Below, piece after piece: positions 7,994-15,855 of a stretch of DNA of 64,000 bases. The notes beneath the pieces are model-generated. The model was not told the origin of the DNA, ran no database searches, and was given only the letters and a program-made list of their open reading frames with translations. The stretch is taken from contig JAEURJ010000007.1 in assembly GCA_016789305.1 (NCBI GenBank), positions 1 to 64,000 of the forward strand. Direction: 5' to 3'. The position numbers and the translations under genes were made by a program. This stretch comes from Anaerolineales bacterium (GTDB taxonomy: Bacteria; Chloroflexota; Anaerolineae; Anaerolineales; Villigracilaceae). Each line of letters begins with the position of its first letter. The stretch's first letter is position 1.

Positions 7994-8383
7994 TTACTTG
8001 ATCTCGGAAGTGCAGTTTGGGCAGCGGGTTGCTTTAATCGAGATGGTGCTGAAGCAATGGGGGCATTCCTTGACAGTGGGTTCTGCTGCCGGTTCCGGCT
8101 TTTTCGCCGCGTTGGCAGCCTTGACGATCATAAAGATAACGAAGGCGATCACCAGAAAATCGATGACGTTGTTGATGAAAACACCGTAGGTGACAGTAGC
8201 CTTGCCAAAGGTAAATACCAGCCCGCTGAAATCAACTCCGCCAACGACCAGGCCGATGATCGGTGTGAGAATGTCTGTGACCAGGGAGCTGACGATCTTT
8301 CCAAATGCGCCGCCGATGATCACGCCCACTGCGAGATCGAGCACGTTTCCGCGCATGACGAAGGCTCTAAATTCTTTTAACAT
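7994..8383 (-). CDS. mscL: Large-conductance mechanosensitive channel with C-terminal zinc ribbon
   Basis: The 129-residue protein begins with the MscL hallmark ([34 protein letters not shown]), and has two membrane helices joined by a periplasmic loop. It opens under membrane tension and releases solutes during hypo-osmotic shock. Past the second helix there is a tail with two CXXC pairs (CPHC and CPNC), a small zinc-ribbon-like unit instead of the usual helical bundle. AGGAGA precedes the ATG at 8383. A near-consensus promoter with a C-tract in its spacer lies upstream (8425-8453). Confidence 0.95.
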   Translation of the reverse strand: MLKEFRAFVMRGNVLDLAVGVIIGGAFGKIVSSLVTDILTPIIGLVVGGVDFSGLVFTFGKATVTYGVFINNVIDFLVIAFVIFMIVKAANAAKKPEPAAEPTVKECPHCFSTISIKATRCPNCTSEIK

Positions 8384-8424
8384 GGTGTTCTCCTGAGTGA
8401 AATAATGAATTAAGATGCTTTTTG

Positions 8425-8453
8425 ATTCTATGTGATGAAGGGGGGGGTGTCAA
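8425..8453 (-). promoter_or_regulatory. Near-consensus sigma-70 promoter of mscL
   Basis: Reading the minus strand, the -35 is TTGACA (8453-8448), the spacer is exactly 17 bases, and the -10 is TAGAAT (8430-8425). Transcription would begin near 8418, about 35 bases before the mscL ATG. The spacer starts with eight consecutive C residues (a G-run at 8440-8447 on the plus strand), a tract that could change length by slippage. Confidence 0.75.
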
Positions 8454-8638
8454 TGACGCGGGCGAATCAATAAGGAAGAGGCACTGTTTCGAAGTGGAGC
8501 AGGCTGGGGCGGGGAGGGTGGAGCGGGTTTTTCCCCAGTGAGGATTTAAAACAGTTCTTTAGTAGGGTGTTTAATCACCTGTTTTGGGGTATTTTCAACC
8601 TTGTTTTGACTATTTGGCTCTATTCCTGAGACGTTTGA

Positions 8639-8666
8639 TTGACGCTCCTAAAGAATTAGGTATAAT
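8639..8666 (+). promoter_or_regulatory. Sigma-70 promoter of the first opp operon
   Basis: TTGACG (8639-8644) and a perfect TATAAT (8661-8666) are separated by 16 bases. The start point would be near 8673, leaving a leader of about 74 bases before the oppD ATG at 8747. Confidence 0.75.
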
Positions 8667-8746
8667 TTCACCTGCTTTCAGGTTTATACCTATTAATTTA
8701 TACTATGGCTATAAACTTATCCCAATGTTAGAGAAGGACCTTGCGG

Positions 8747-9736
8747 ATGCCTGATTACCTATTAGATATCAAAGGGCTTGAAACTCAATTCAAAACCCCG
8801 GATGGAATTGTTCATGCTGTAAATGGTGTGTCATTCGGATTAAAGGAAGGCGAAACGTTGGGGGTGGTGGGGGAAAGCGGATGCGGGAAAAGTGTCACGA
8901 TGCTGTCGGTGCTGGGCTTGATCCCTTCGCCTCCAGGAAAGGTCGTCGCGGGGGAAGCGTTTTTTTTCGGCCAGGATCTCTTGAAAATGTCCAATGAAGA
9001 AATTCGCCATGTGCGCGGTGCGCAGATCAGCATGGTGTTCCAGGATCCAATGACATCCTTGAATCCTGTTTTGACGATTGGCCGTCAACTCGAAGAACCC
9101 TTAATGCTTCATATCGGCATGACCAAGAATCAGGCCCGCGAACGCGCAGCAGAACTTCTGGCGATGGTCGGTATTCCAAACCCAAAAGATCGTTTAAATG
9201 ATTATCCTCATCAATATTCGGGCGGTATGCGTCAGCGCGTGATGATCGCGATGGCCCTTTCTTGCAGCCCGCAGGTTTTGATCGCAGATGAACCTACCAC
9301 GGCGCTTGATGTGACCATTCAGGCCCAGATCATGGATCTGGTCAAGCGTTTACGCGACGAACTTGGCATGGCCATCGTGTGGATCACACACGATCTCGGT
9401 GTGGTGGCCGGCATTGCACAGCGCGTGCTTGTCATGTACGGTGGTTTTATTGTTGAAGAAGCCACTGTGAAGGACCTCTTTGCCAATCCTTCCCATCCCT
9501 ATACGATCGGCCTGTTGGGAAGTTTACCGCGCATCGACGGCAAGCAGGATGGGCGTTTGTATTCGATCGATGGACATCCCCCGGTGTTATATCAGACGCC
9601 GCATTCATGTCCGTTTGCTCCTCGCTGTAAGTGGGCCATGGAAAGATGTTGGAAGGAAAATCCATTGCTGACTCCGGTTTCAAATGAACATCGGGTTGCA
9701 TGTTGGGTTGATACCAAGACTGGGAGAGCCCGCTAA
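8747..9736 (+). CDS. oppD: Oligopeptide/dipeptide ABC transporter ATPase, OppD type (copy 1)
   Basis: The 329-residue ATPase energises peptide or related solute uptake from the cytoplasmic side of the membrane. Walker A is GESGCGKS near residue 40, the signature is YSGGMRQR, and Walker B is [12 protein letters not shown], followed by the H-loop ITHDLGVV. The C-terminal extension has the four-Cys pattern of the OppD/DppD family ([14 protein letters not shown], then HRVACW), which in studied relatives can hold an iron-sulfur cluster. ATG 8747 is preferred over TTG 8741 by its spacing from GAAGGAC. The stop overlaps the next ATG (TAATG). Confidence 0.93.
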   Translation: MPDYLLDIKGLETQFKTPDGIVHAVNGVSFGLKEGETLGVVGESGCGKSVTMLSVLGLIPSPPGKVVAGEAFFFGQDLLKMSNEEIRHVRGAQISMVFQDPMTSLNPVLTIGRQLEEPLMLHIGMTKNQARERAAELLAMVGIPNPKDRLNDYPHQYSGGMRQRVMIAMALSCSPQVLIADEPTTALDVTIQAQIMDLVKRLRDELGMAIVWITHDLGVVAGIAQRVLVMYGGFIVEEATVKDLFANPSHPYTIGLLGSLPRIDGKQDGRLYSIDGHPPVLYQTPHSCPFAPRCKWAMERCWKENPLLTPVSNEHRVACWVDTKTGRAR

Positions 9737-10719
9737 TGACTTCACAGAATAACGATGTTTTATTAAGGGTCGAAGATCTAAAAATGCATTTCCCCATTTA
9801 TCGCGGCGTGTTAAGGCGTCAGGTGGGGGCGGTTCATGCAGTGGACGGTGTTTCTTTTGATGTGATGCGGGGTGAGACGCTGGGGTTGGTGGGAGAGTCT
9901 GGTTGTGGTAAATCCACCACAGGCAGAACCATTCTGCAGTTATATAAGCCCACTGCCGGCAGTGTGCATTTTGATGGCGTTGACCTGGTTGCGTTGAGCA
10001 ATGAGGAGATGCGAAAGACCCGCCGCAAAGTGCAGATGATCTTTCAGGACCCCTATGCAAGTTTAAATCCCCGCATGACCGTTGCCGAGATTATTGCTGA
10101 ACCGATGGTTGTGCATAGTGTGGCAACCGGCAAGGAAATTCAGGATCGTGTTGAACATCTGCTTGATCTTGTGAATCTAAATCCAGCGTTTGCCTCCAGA
10201 TATCCCCATGAATTCTCCGGCGGACAGCGGCAACGCATCGGCATTGCGCGGGCATTGTCTCTGCAGCCAAGCTTTATCGTTTGCGATGAGCCTATTTCAG
10301 CATTGGACGTGTCCATTCAGGCGCAGGTTGTAAATTTGCTGGAAGATCTTCAAGAGCAATTCAATCTTACATATTTATTCATCGCGCACGATCTTTCCAT
10401 GGTTCGCCACATTAGCAAACGGGTTGCCGTCATGTATCTGGGTGTGATCATGGAGTTGGCGGACCGTGAGGCGCTCTATCGTGAACCCCTGCATCCTTAT
10501 ACACAAGCCCTGCTTTCAGCGGTCCCAATTCCAGACCCTGTTGCAGATGAAAAAAGAAAACGGGTTTTGCTGGAAGGCGATGTGCCTTCTCCAGTAACTC
10601 CTCCGTCCGGTTGTCGATTCCGTACCCGTTGTCCGATCGCGGATAAGATATGTGCAGAATCCCGCCCGGAATTTCGAGAGGTTAATCCAGGCCATTTTGT
10701 GGCCTGCCATATGGTGTGA
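9736..10719 (+). CDS. oppF: Oligopeptide ABC transporter ATPase, OppF type (copy 1)
   Basis: This 327-residue partner ATPase has Walker A GESGCGKS, signature [12 protein letters not shown] and Walker [13 protein letters not shown], plus the OppF-specific [12 protein letters not shown] stretch after the Q-loop. The C-terminal [14 protein letters not shown] matches the family's Cys-containing tail. It overlaps oppD by one base, and would form the ATPase dimer with it. Confidence 0.93.
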   Translation: MTSQNNDVLLRVEDLKMHFPIYRGVLRRQVGAVHAVDGVSFDVMRGETLGLVGESGCGKSTTGRTILQLYKPTAGSVHFDGVDLVALSNEEMRKTRRKVQMIFQDPYASLNPRMTVAEIIAEPMVVHSVATGKEIQDRVEHLLDLVNLNPAFASRYPHEFSGGQRQRIGIARALSLQPSFIVCDEPISALDVSIQAQVVNLLEDLQEQFNLTYLFIAHDLSMVRHISKRVAVMYLGVIMELADREALYREPLHPYTQALLSAVPIPDPVADEKRKRVLLEGDVPSPVTPPSGCRFRTRCPIADKICAESRPEFREVNPGHFVACHMV

Positions 10720-10838
10720 GTCAAGATAGATCGTATAAAGGAGGTGGTTCCCCGCAAGCATATAAGAACTAAAAAGATATTTATCTGACCCAAGTACGTT
10801 CGTTGTTCAAACCTTCCAAATTCTTGAGGAGAAGAAAG

Positions 10839-12821
10839 ATGCGTAAATTTTTTGCTTTATTGAGTCTTCTTGTCATCGCCAGCATGGTCCTTGCGGCCTG
10901 TGGCGGTACCGGTACTCAGGCACCCGCCTCCACCGGTGGCGATGCAACCCAGGCCCCTTCCACCGACGGCGGTGCAGCGGCCTCCAGCGACCCGACAACC
11001 TTTGTTGCCGCCGATGCTGAAATTGGTATTGATACCTTTGATCCCGCCCTTGCTTACGATACCGCCAGCGGCGAAGTGATCCAAAACGTAATGGAAACCC
11101 TCGTATTCTACGATGGGGAAGCCACCGATAAGTTCGTTCCGATGCTTGCAGAATCTTGGGAAACCTCCGCGGATGGTACCGTCTGGACTTTCAAGATTCG
11201 TTCCGGCGTTAAGTTCCACGAAGGCGGCGATATGACCCCCTCCGATGTCGCTTATTCCTTCCAGCGCGGTCTGTTGCAGGGTGGAACTTCCTCCCCGCAA
11301 TGGCTCTACTATGAAGCCTTCTTCGGTGTTGGTACCGATGATGTTTCCCTTCTTGTTGACCCGGAAGGCAGCCTCTATGATGATCGTGAAGCTCTGTCTG
11401 CTGCAGATCCTGCCGCCCTCGTTGCCGCATGTGAACAGGTTAAAGCAGCTGTTGTAGCTGACGATGCCGCCGGCACAGTAACCTTCACCCTTGCCCAGCC
11501 CTGGGGACCCTTCCTCGCCACAATCGCCCAAACCTGGGGTGCTGTTATGGACGAACAATGGGTTGTTGAAAACGGTGGTTGGGATGGCAGCTGCGATACC
11601 TGGCAGAATTTCTATGCCATGCAATCCGCTGATGATCCATTCTCCACAATCATCAATGGTACCGGCCCCTTCAAGCTCGATCACTTCACCGCTGGTGAAG
11701 AATTGGTCATGGTTCGCAATGATAGCTATTGGCGCGAACCTGCCAAGCTCGAACGCGTTATCTTCAAGGCCGTTCCTGAATGGGGTACCCGCTTCGCCAT
11801 GATGCAAGCCGGCGATGCCGATATCGCAACAGTACCTGTCGCCAACCGCTCTCAAATGGATGAGCTGGTCGGTGAAAGATGTGAATTCGATCTTGAGGCC
11901 AACACCTACAAGGCATGTGAAGTTGTTGATGACTCCATGCCGTTGCGCTTACGCATCGGTCGCCCTGCCATCATCATGGATGTGATCCTGCCCAACTGGA
12001 ACATTGCCAACCCCGAAGACGGTGGCAACCCCTACATTGGTTCAGGCACATTGGATGGCAATGGTATTCCCGCCGACTTCTTCTCTGATGAACACATTCG
12101 CAAGGGCTTTGCCTATGCCTTCGATTGGGACACCTTCATCAGCGATGTCTACAACGGCGAAGCTGTTCAATCCTTCCAGTTGACCCTGCCCGGCATGCCT
12201 GGCTTCTTCAACGATACCCCGCACTACACCTTTGATCTTGAGAAATCCGCCGAAGAGTTCAAGCTGGCTGATGTCGACAAGGACGGTATTGCTGCTGGTG
12301 AAGATCCTGAAGGCGACGTTTGGACCACCGGTTTCCGCGTCCAGATGGCCTACAATCAGGGCAATCCCACCCGCCAGACCACTGCTGAAATCTTGGCAGG
12401 CAGCTTGGCTACTGTTAACGAGCTCTTCTCGGTCGAGACCCTTGGCTTGCCCTGGCCGACCTACCTGCGCTCTCAGCGCGCTAAACTTCTCCCGATCATG
12501 ACCGGCGGTTGGCAGGAAGATATTCACGATCCACACAACTGGTACCAGCCCTACACCACCGGTACCTATGGTGGTCGCCAGTCCTTGCCGGACGATGTGA
12601 AGGCCCAGTTCAAGGCTATTCTTGATCGCGGTGTCGCCGAATTGGATCCTGCCAAGCGTGCCGAGATCTACAAGGAAGCCAACCAGCTTTATTACGATCT
12701 TGCTGTTGGTACCCCGATCGTTCTCGGTACCAGCCACGGCTTCACTCAGCGCTGGGTTGAAGGCTTCATCACCAACCCGATCTTCCCTGGTGTGTACTAC
12801 TACACCATTTCCAAGAAGTAA
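10839..12821 (+). CDS. oppA: ABC transporter substrate-binding lipoprotein (SBP family 5)
   Basis: The 660-residue lipoprotein has a signal peptide ending in a clear lipobox (LAAC, Cys at residue 21), a Thr/Ser/Pro/Gly linker, then an SBP_bac_5 fold (WETSADGTVWTFKIRSGVKFHEG, DVAYSFQR, NGTGPFKLDHF). It would capture peptides or similar solutes outside the membrane for OppBC/DF. The ATG at 10839 has GAGGAGAAG before it; a frame opening at 10803 is less likely. The protein is longer than typical peptide-binding proteins (about 540 aa), with extra acidic Ala-rich loops. A 34-bp palindrome follows the gene. Confidence 0.93.
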   Translation: MRKFFALLSLLVIASMVLAACGGTGTQAPASTGGDATQAPSTDGGAAASSDPTTFVAADAEIGIDTFDPALAYDTASGEVIQNVMETLVFYDGEATDKFVPMLAESWETSADGTVWTFKIRSGVKFHEGGDMTPSDVAYSFQRGLLQGGTSSPQWLYYEAFFGVGTDDVSLLVDPEGSLYDDREALSAADPAALVAACEQVKAAVVADDAAGTVTFTLAQPWGPFLATIAQTWGAVMDEQWVVENGGWDGSCDTWQNFYAMQSADDPFSTIINGTGPFKLDHFTAGEELVMVRNDSYWREPAKLERVIFKAVPEWGTRFAMMQAGDADIATVPVANRSQMDELVGERCEFDLEANTYKACEVVDDSMPLRLRIGRPAIIMDVILPNWNIANPEDGGNPYIGSGTLDGNGIPADFFSDEHIRKGFAYAFDWDTFISDVYNGEAVQSFQLTLPGMPGFFNDTPHYTFDLEKSAEEFKLADVDKDGIAAGEDPEGDVWTTGFRVQMAYNQGNPTRQTTAEILAGSLATVNELFSVETLGLPWPTYLRSQRAKLLPIMTGGWQEDIHDPHNWYQPYTTGTYGGRQSLPDDVKAQFKAILDRGVAELDPAKRAEIYKEANQLYYDLAVGTPIVLGTSHGFTQRWVEGFITNPIFPGVYYYTISKK

Positions 12822-12842
12822 TTCGATAGTAAGTATTTGTAA

Positions 12843-12876
12843 GTTGATGGGGCCCGGAATTCCGGGCCCCATCAAC
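12843..12876 (+). terminator. 34-bp perfect palindrome after oppA
   Basis: Arms 12843-12859 and 12860-12876 (GTTGATGGGGCCCGGAA and its complement) pair perfectly with no loop bases, followed by a T-rich stretch at 12883-12888. A second, imperfect stem (12896-12908 with 12913-12925) follows. A stem here could stabilise the oppA message and limit read-through to the permease genes, fitting the need for more binding protein than permease. Confidence 0.75.
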
Positions 12877-12963
12877 ACCCTGATTTTTTCATCCTGAGTG
12901 CATTAAAGCCTGCTTTAATACACTCCAAATGAAAAAATTAACCAAGCTAAGTTGAGGTACAAA

Positions 12964-14025
12964 ATGGTCACATTTATCATTCGCCGTTTGTTGCTTGTGC
13001 CGGTCCTGCTTTTTGGCGTTACCGTGTTAATTTTTGCCATGTTGCAGTTACTTTCACCCATTGAACGTTCAGCATTATATGTAAAGGATTTCCCCAAAAA
13101 CGAGAAAGCTGTTGACGGGATCATCAAGCTCTACGGCTTGGACCAGCCTCTTTACGTGCAATACTGGCGCTGGCTGGTCGGAACTGTTGATACGGTCGGT
13201 GTACGCCATGGCGGCATTCTCTACGGTGACCTTGGCTATTCCCGCACTTCCTCTATACCCGTTGCTGAATTGATCGCGAACCGCTTCCCCAATACGTTGG
13301 ATTTGACACTCTGGGCGGTTGGGCCCGTAATTTTGGTTGGCATCTGGCTGGGTGTGCAGGCCGCCGTTCATCAAAATGGTTTTATCGATCAGGCCGCCCG
13401 TGTGTTTAGTATTGTTGGGACATCGTTCCCAACATTCGTGTTCGGTTTGTTGTTTATTCTGATATTTTATGCCACCCTGCACTGGCTTCCACCAGGGCGC
13501 CTTGCAGATGAATATATGCAGGTGGTTAATTCTGATGCATTTCGCCACTACACCACCTTGATTACAATTGATGCGCTTCTCAATGGGCGGTTTGATGTGT
13601 TTTGGGATGCGCTTAAGCATATGCTCCTGCCGATTTTGACGTTATCTTATATTAGCTGGGCCACATTCCTGCGCGTAACGCGTTCCTCCATGCTTGAAAC
13701 ATTGCGCATGGAATATGTGACGACCGCACGGGCGAAAGGTTTATCTGAGCATGATGTGATTTATAAACATGCCCAACCCAATGCCATGATCCCGGTGGTA
13801 ACGCTGGCAGGCTTTAGTGTGGTGAGTTTGCTTGGCGGCGTGGTAATTACTGAAACCGTCTTTAATTTCCCTGGCATCGGTTCTGCGGCGGCACGTGCGG
13901 CCACGCAATTGGATGTGGTTACCATGCTTGGGTTTGCTCTGTTTAATGGGTTGATCCTTATCGTTTCAAATCTGGCAGTTGACATTCTGTATGCGGTTGT
14001 GGATCCCCGTGTGCGTCTTTCATAA
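12964..14025 (+). CDS. oppB: Oligopeptide ABC transporter permease, OppB type
   Basis: The 353-residue membrane protein begins with the family pattern (FIIRRLLLVPVLLFGVTVLIF), has about six membrane helices, and carries the cytoplasmic EAA loop (YVTTARAKGLSEHDVIYKHAQPNAMIPV) that docks on the ATPase. ATG 12964 is preferred over TTG 12952 because GAGG lies six bases upstream. It is separated from oppA by stem-loops and from oppC by 12 bases. Confidence 0.93.
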   Translation: MVTFIIRRLLLVPVLLFGVTVLIFAMLQLLSPIERSALYVKDFPKNEKAVDGIIKLYGLDQPLYVQYWRWLVGTVDTVGVRHGGILYGDLGYSRTSSIPVAELIANRFPNTLDLTLWAVGPVILVGIWLGVQAAVHQNGFIDQAARVFSIVGTSFPTFVFGLLFILIFYATLHWLPPGRLADEYMQVVNSDAFRHYTTLITIDALLNGRFDVFWDALKHMLLPILTLSYISWATFLRVTRSSMLETLRMEYVTTARAKGLSEHDVIYKHAQPNAMIPVVTLAGFSVVSLLGGVVITETVFNFPGIGSAAARAATQLDVVTMLGFALFNGLILIVSNLAVDILYAVVDPRVRLS

Positions 14026-14037
14026 GGAGATATATTA

Positions 14038-15078
14038 ATGGCTCAATCTGTTCCCACCGGGGATAACTCCCTGCTTCAAGATGCGCTGCCAACTCATAAG
14101 ATCGGCTGGTTCGAACGCTGGCTCGGACCTGAAAACTACCGGATTGTTTCGGGACTGCTAAAGACTCCGGCATCCATCGTCGGCTTTGCGTTGATCGGTT
14201 TTTTTGTGATTGTTGCATTGGCGGCCCCGTTAATTGCCCCCCCTGTCACGCCCAACGACCCGTATAAAATTCCACGTGACGGTTTTAGTTCCGATCCAAA
14301 ACCGCCCGGTACCGAATGGAAAAAGAACGTCATGCCGCTGCCGTTTTGGTGGAAGATCTTCGTAAAGAGTGAAAAAATGACCCATATCATGGGGACCTCT
14401 GAAGGTCAGTATGATATTTTTTATGGGATTATCTGGGGTACGCGCACAGCCTTCAAGACCGGCCTTGTGGTTACCATTACCACCCTGCTTTTTGGTGTGA
14501 TCGTCGGTTCGATTTCCGCTTATTACGGCGGGATCGTGGATAACATCATCATGCGTATCGTGGACATCCTGCTCATTCTTCCCGGTATTTTGGCCGCGTT
14601 GATTCTTGCCGCAGTTCTGACCCCCAGAATTGGAAAGAGCCTGGTGCCAACCATGTCGGCGTTGATCGCCTTTGGCTGGATGGGGTACGCGCGTATTATT
14701 CGTGGGGATATCCTTTCCGTTAAAGAGCGCGATTATGTGCTGGCTGCGCGCGTGATCGGCGTCAAAGATAACCGTATTCTCTTCCGCCACATCATTCCGA
14801 ACGCTGTTTTCCCAACCCTGGTTCTTGCCTCATTGGCTGTGGGCGACGTGGTTCTTTCGTTTGCAGCTTTATCCTTCCTCGGCATCGGTACGGAAGTTGG
14901 ATATGCAGACTGGGGACAGGTGCTTTCCTTTGCTCGTAACTGGATCACCAGCCTTAATACGTATTGGTATATCGTCGTCTGGCCGGGCCTTACCCTGGTG
15001 CTTTTCGTGATGGGTTGGAACCTTGTGGGCGATGCGTTGCGCGATGTGCTTGATCCACGTATGCGCGGCAAGACCTAA
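14038..15078 (+). CDS. oppC: Oligopeptide ABC transporter permease, OppC type
   Basis: This 346-residue permease has an N-terminal OppC_N segment (TPASIVGFALIGFFVIVALAAPL), six membrane helices and the EAA loop (YVLAARVIGVKDNRILFRHIIPN). A long, Pro/Lys-rich periplasmic stretch lies after the first helix. AAGGAGATATATT precedes the start codon. It pairs with OppB; only this one permease pair is present in the window although there are two ATPase pairs. Confidence 0.93.
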   Translation: MAQSVPTGDNSLLQDALPTHKIGWFERWLGPENYRIVSGLLKTPASIVGFALIGFFVIVALAAPLIAPPVTPNDPYKIPRDGFSSDPKPPGTEWKKNVMPLPFWWKIFVKSEKMTHIMGTSEGQYDIFYGIIWGTRTAFKTGLVVTITTLLFGVIVGSISAYYGGIVDNIIMRIVDILLILPGILAALILAAVLTPRIGKSLVPTMSALIAFGWMGYARIIRGDILSVKERDYVLAARVIGVKDNRILFRHIIPNAVFPTLVLASLAVGDVVLSFAALSFLGIGTEVGYADWGQVLSFARNWITSLNTYWYIVVWPGLTLVLFVMGWNLVGDALRDVLDPRMRGKT

Positions 15079-15084
15079 ATTTCA

Positions 15085-15609
15085 GTGCAAACAAGACGTT
15101 CAATTCAATTTCTCATGGTAAGTGTTGGAATAGCCCTGCTTCTTGCAGGGCTATTCTTCGATACAGGCGCAGCTACATCCATCAAACAGACAGAAGTCAC
15201 TGCTTTTGTAACTCCCACCTTGGATCGTCTGGCTGAACCCACTTTGCCGGCATTGCCGTCGCAGGCAGATAAGGGAGCGCAGGCATATTGGCTTTCCTGC
15301 ATGCCCTGTCATGGAGATCTGGGCCAGGGACTCACCAGCGAATTTCGTAACGCCTATCCGCCCGAAGATCGAAATTGCTGGGACTCTGGCTGTCATGGCA
15401 ACCGACCCTATCAAAATGGGTTTACTCTTCCGCAAACCATTCCTGCTGTTGTAGGCGCCAATGCCTTGCAAAAGTTTCCCAATGCGGCGGTTCTTCGCGC
15501 CTACATTTTTGCTGCCATGCCTTATTGGAAACCCGGGAGTTTAACGGAAGAACAGACTTTACAAATTACAGCATTTCTTTTGCGTCAAAATAACCTTTGG
15601 TCTGCGTAA
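15085..15609 (+). CDS. Membrane-anchored cytochrome c-like protein
   Basis: The 174-residue protein has an N-terminal hydrophobic segment (residues 11-26), a Thr/Pro linker, and a cytochrome c fold with the heme site CMPCH at residues 72-76 and a probable distal Met at M145 (AAMPYWKPG). A second Cys pair forms C98-X4-C103-H104, unusual for heme attachment. It would carry electrons on the outer face of the membrane. It starts seven bases after oppC with a GTG at 15085 and no good ribosome binding site; an ATG at 15115 is possible. Its place inside a transport operon is odd. Confidence 0.8.
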   Translation: MQTRRSIQFLMVSVGIALLLAGLFFDTGAATSIKQTEVTAFVTPTLDRLAEPTLPALPSQADKGAQAYWLSCMPCHGDLGQGLTSEFRNAYPPEDRNCWDSGCHGNRPYQNGFTLPQTIPAVVGANALQKFPNAAVLRAYIFAAMPYWKPGSLTEEQTLQITAFLLRQNNLWSA

Positions 15610-15621
15610 CAGGAAATCACC

Positions 15622-15792
15622 ATGGACAATGCAGCCGGGATACCGGTCGGTCCGCCTCCGGTAACGCCTACACCCCCACCCACAACTGTTTCCGCCTCAG
15701 CTTCTTATCTGCCATTGATTGCATTCGGTATTGTGTTGATATTGCTTCTGATCTTTCAAAGAATTTTTCGGACATCTCATATTGAAAATTAG
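15622..15792 (+). CDS. Small single-pass membrane protein (56 aa)
   Basis: This short gene lies 12 bases after the cytochrome gene and has AGGA before its ATG. The product begins with a Pro-rich stretch (VGPPPVTPTPPP), then a single membrane helix at about residues 28-45 (YLPLIAFGIVLILLLIF), and ends with a short basic tail (QRIFRTSHIEN). It may hold or assist the cytochrome c, but that is only inferred from adjacency. A hairpin follows its stop. Confidence 0.7.
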   Translation: MDNAAGIPVGPPPVTPTPPPTTVSASASYLPLIAFGIVLILLLIFQRIFRTSHIEN

Positions 15793-15817
15793 CAAGGCGT
15801 CGTACAGACGCCTTGCT
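15791..15817 (+). terminator. Hairpin closing the first opp block
   Basis: Eleven-base arms AGCAAGGCGTC (15791-15801) and GACGCCTTGCT (15807-15817) surround five bases, immediately after the small membrane protein gene. The following T-run is short, so termination may be partial. Confidence 0.65.
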
Positions 15818-15855
15818 TGTATAATTGGGGAATGTGCTATTCCAGAGGATTTCAT

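Larger units (their letters stand above)
8384..8740. other. Intergenic region between mscL and oppD
   Basis: This 357-base gap separates the divergent mscL and oppD genes. It holds the mscL promoter near its left end and the oppD promoter near its right end. The middle (about 8455-8630) is purine-rich on the plus strand at first and then AT-rich, with no open frame of note and no clear RNA fold that I can see. Confidence 0.7.

Noticed and set aside
10737..10793. Strong Shine-Dalgarno-like AAAGGAGGTGG upstream of oppA, possibly heading a leader peptide
   Set aside because: The only in-frame start (GTG at 10745) overlaps the purine-rich motif itself and gives a 14-codon frame with no regulatory pattern, so it is not supported as a gene.
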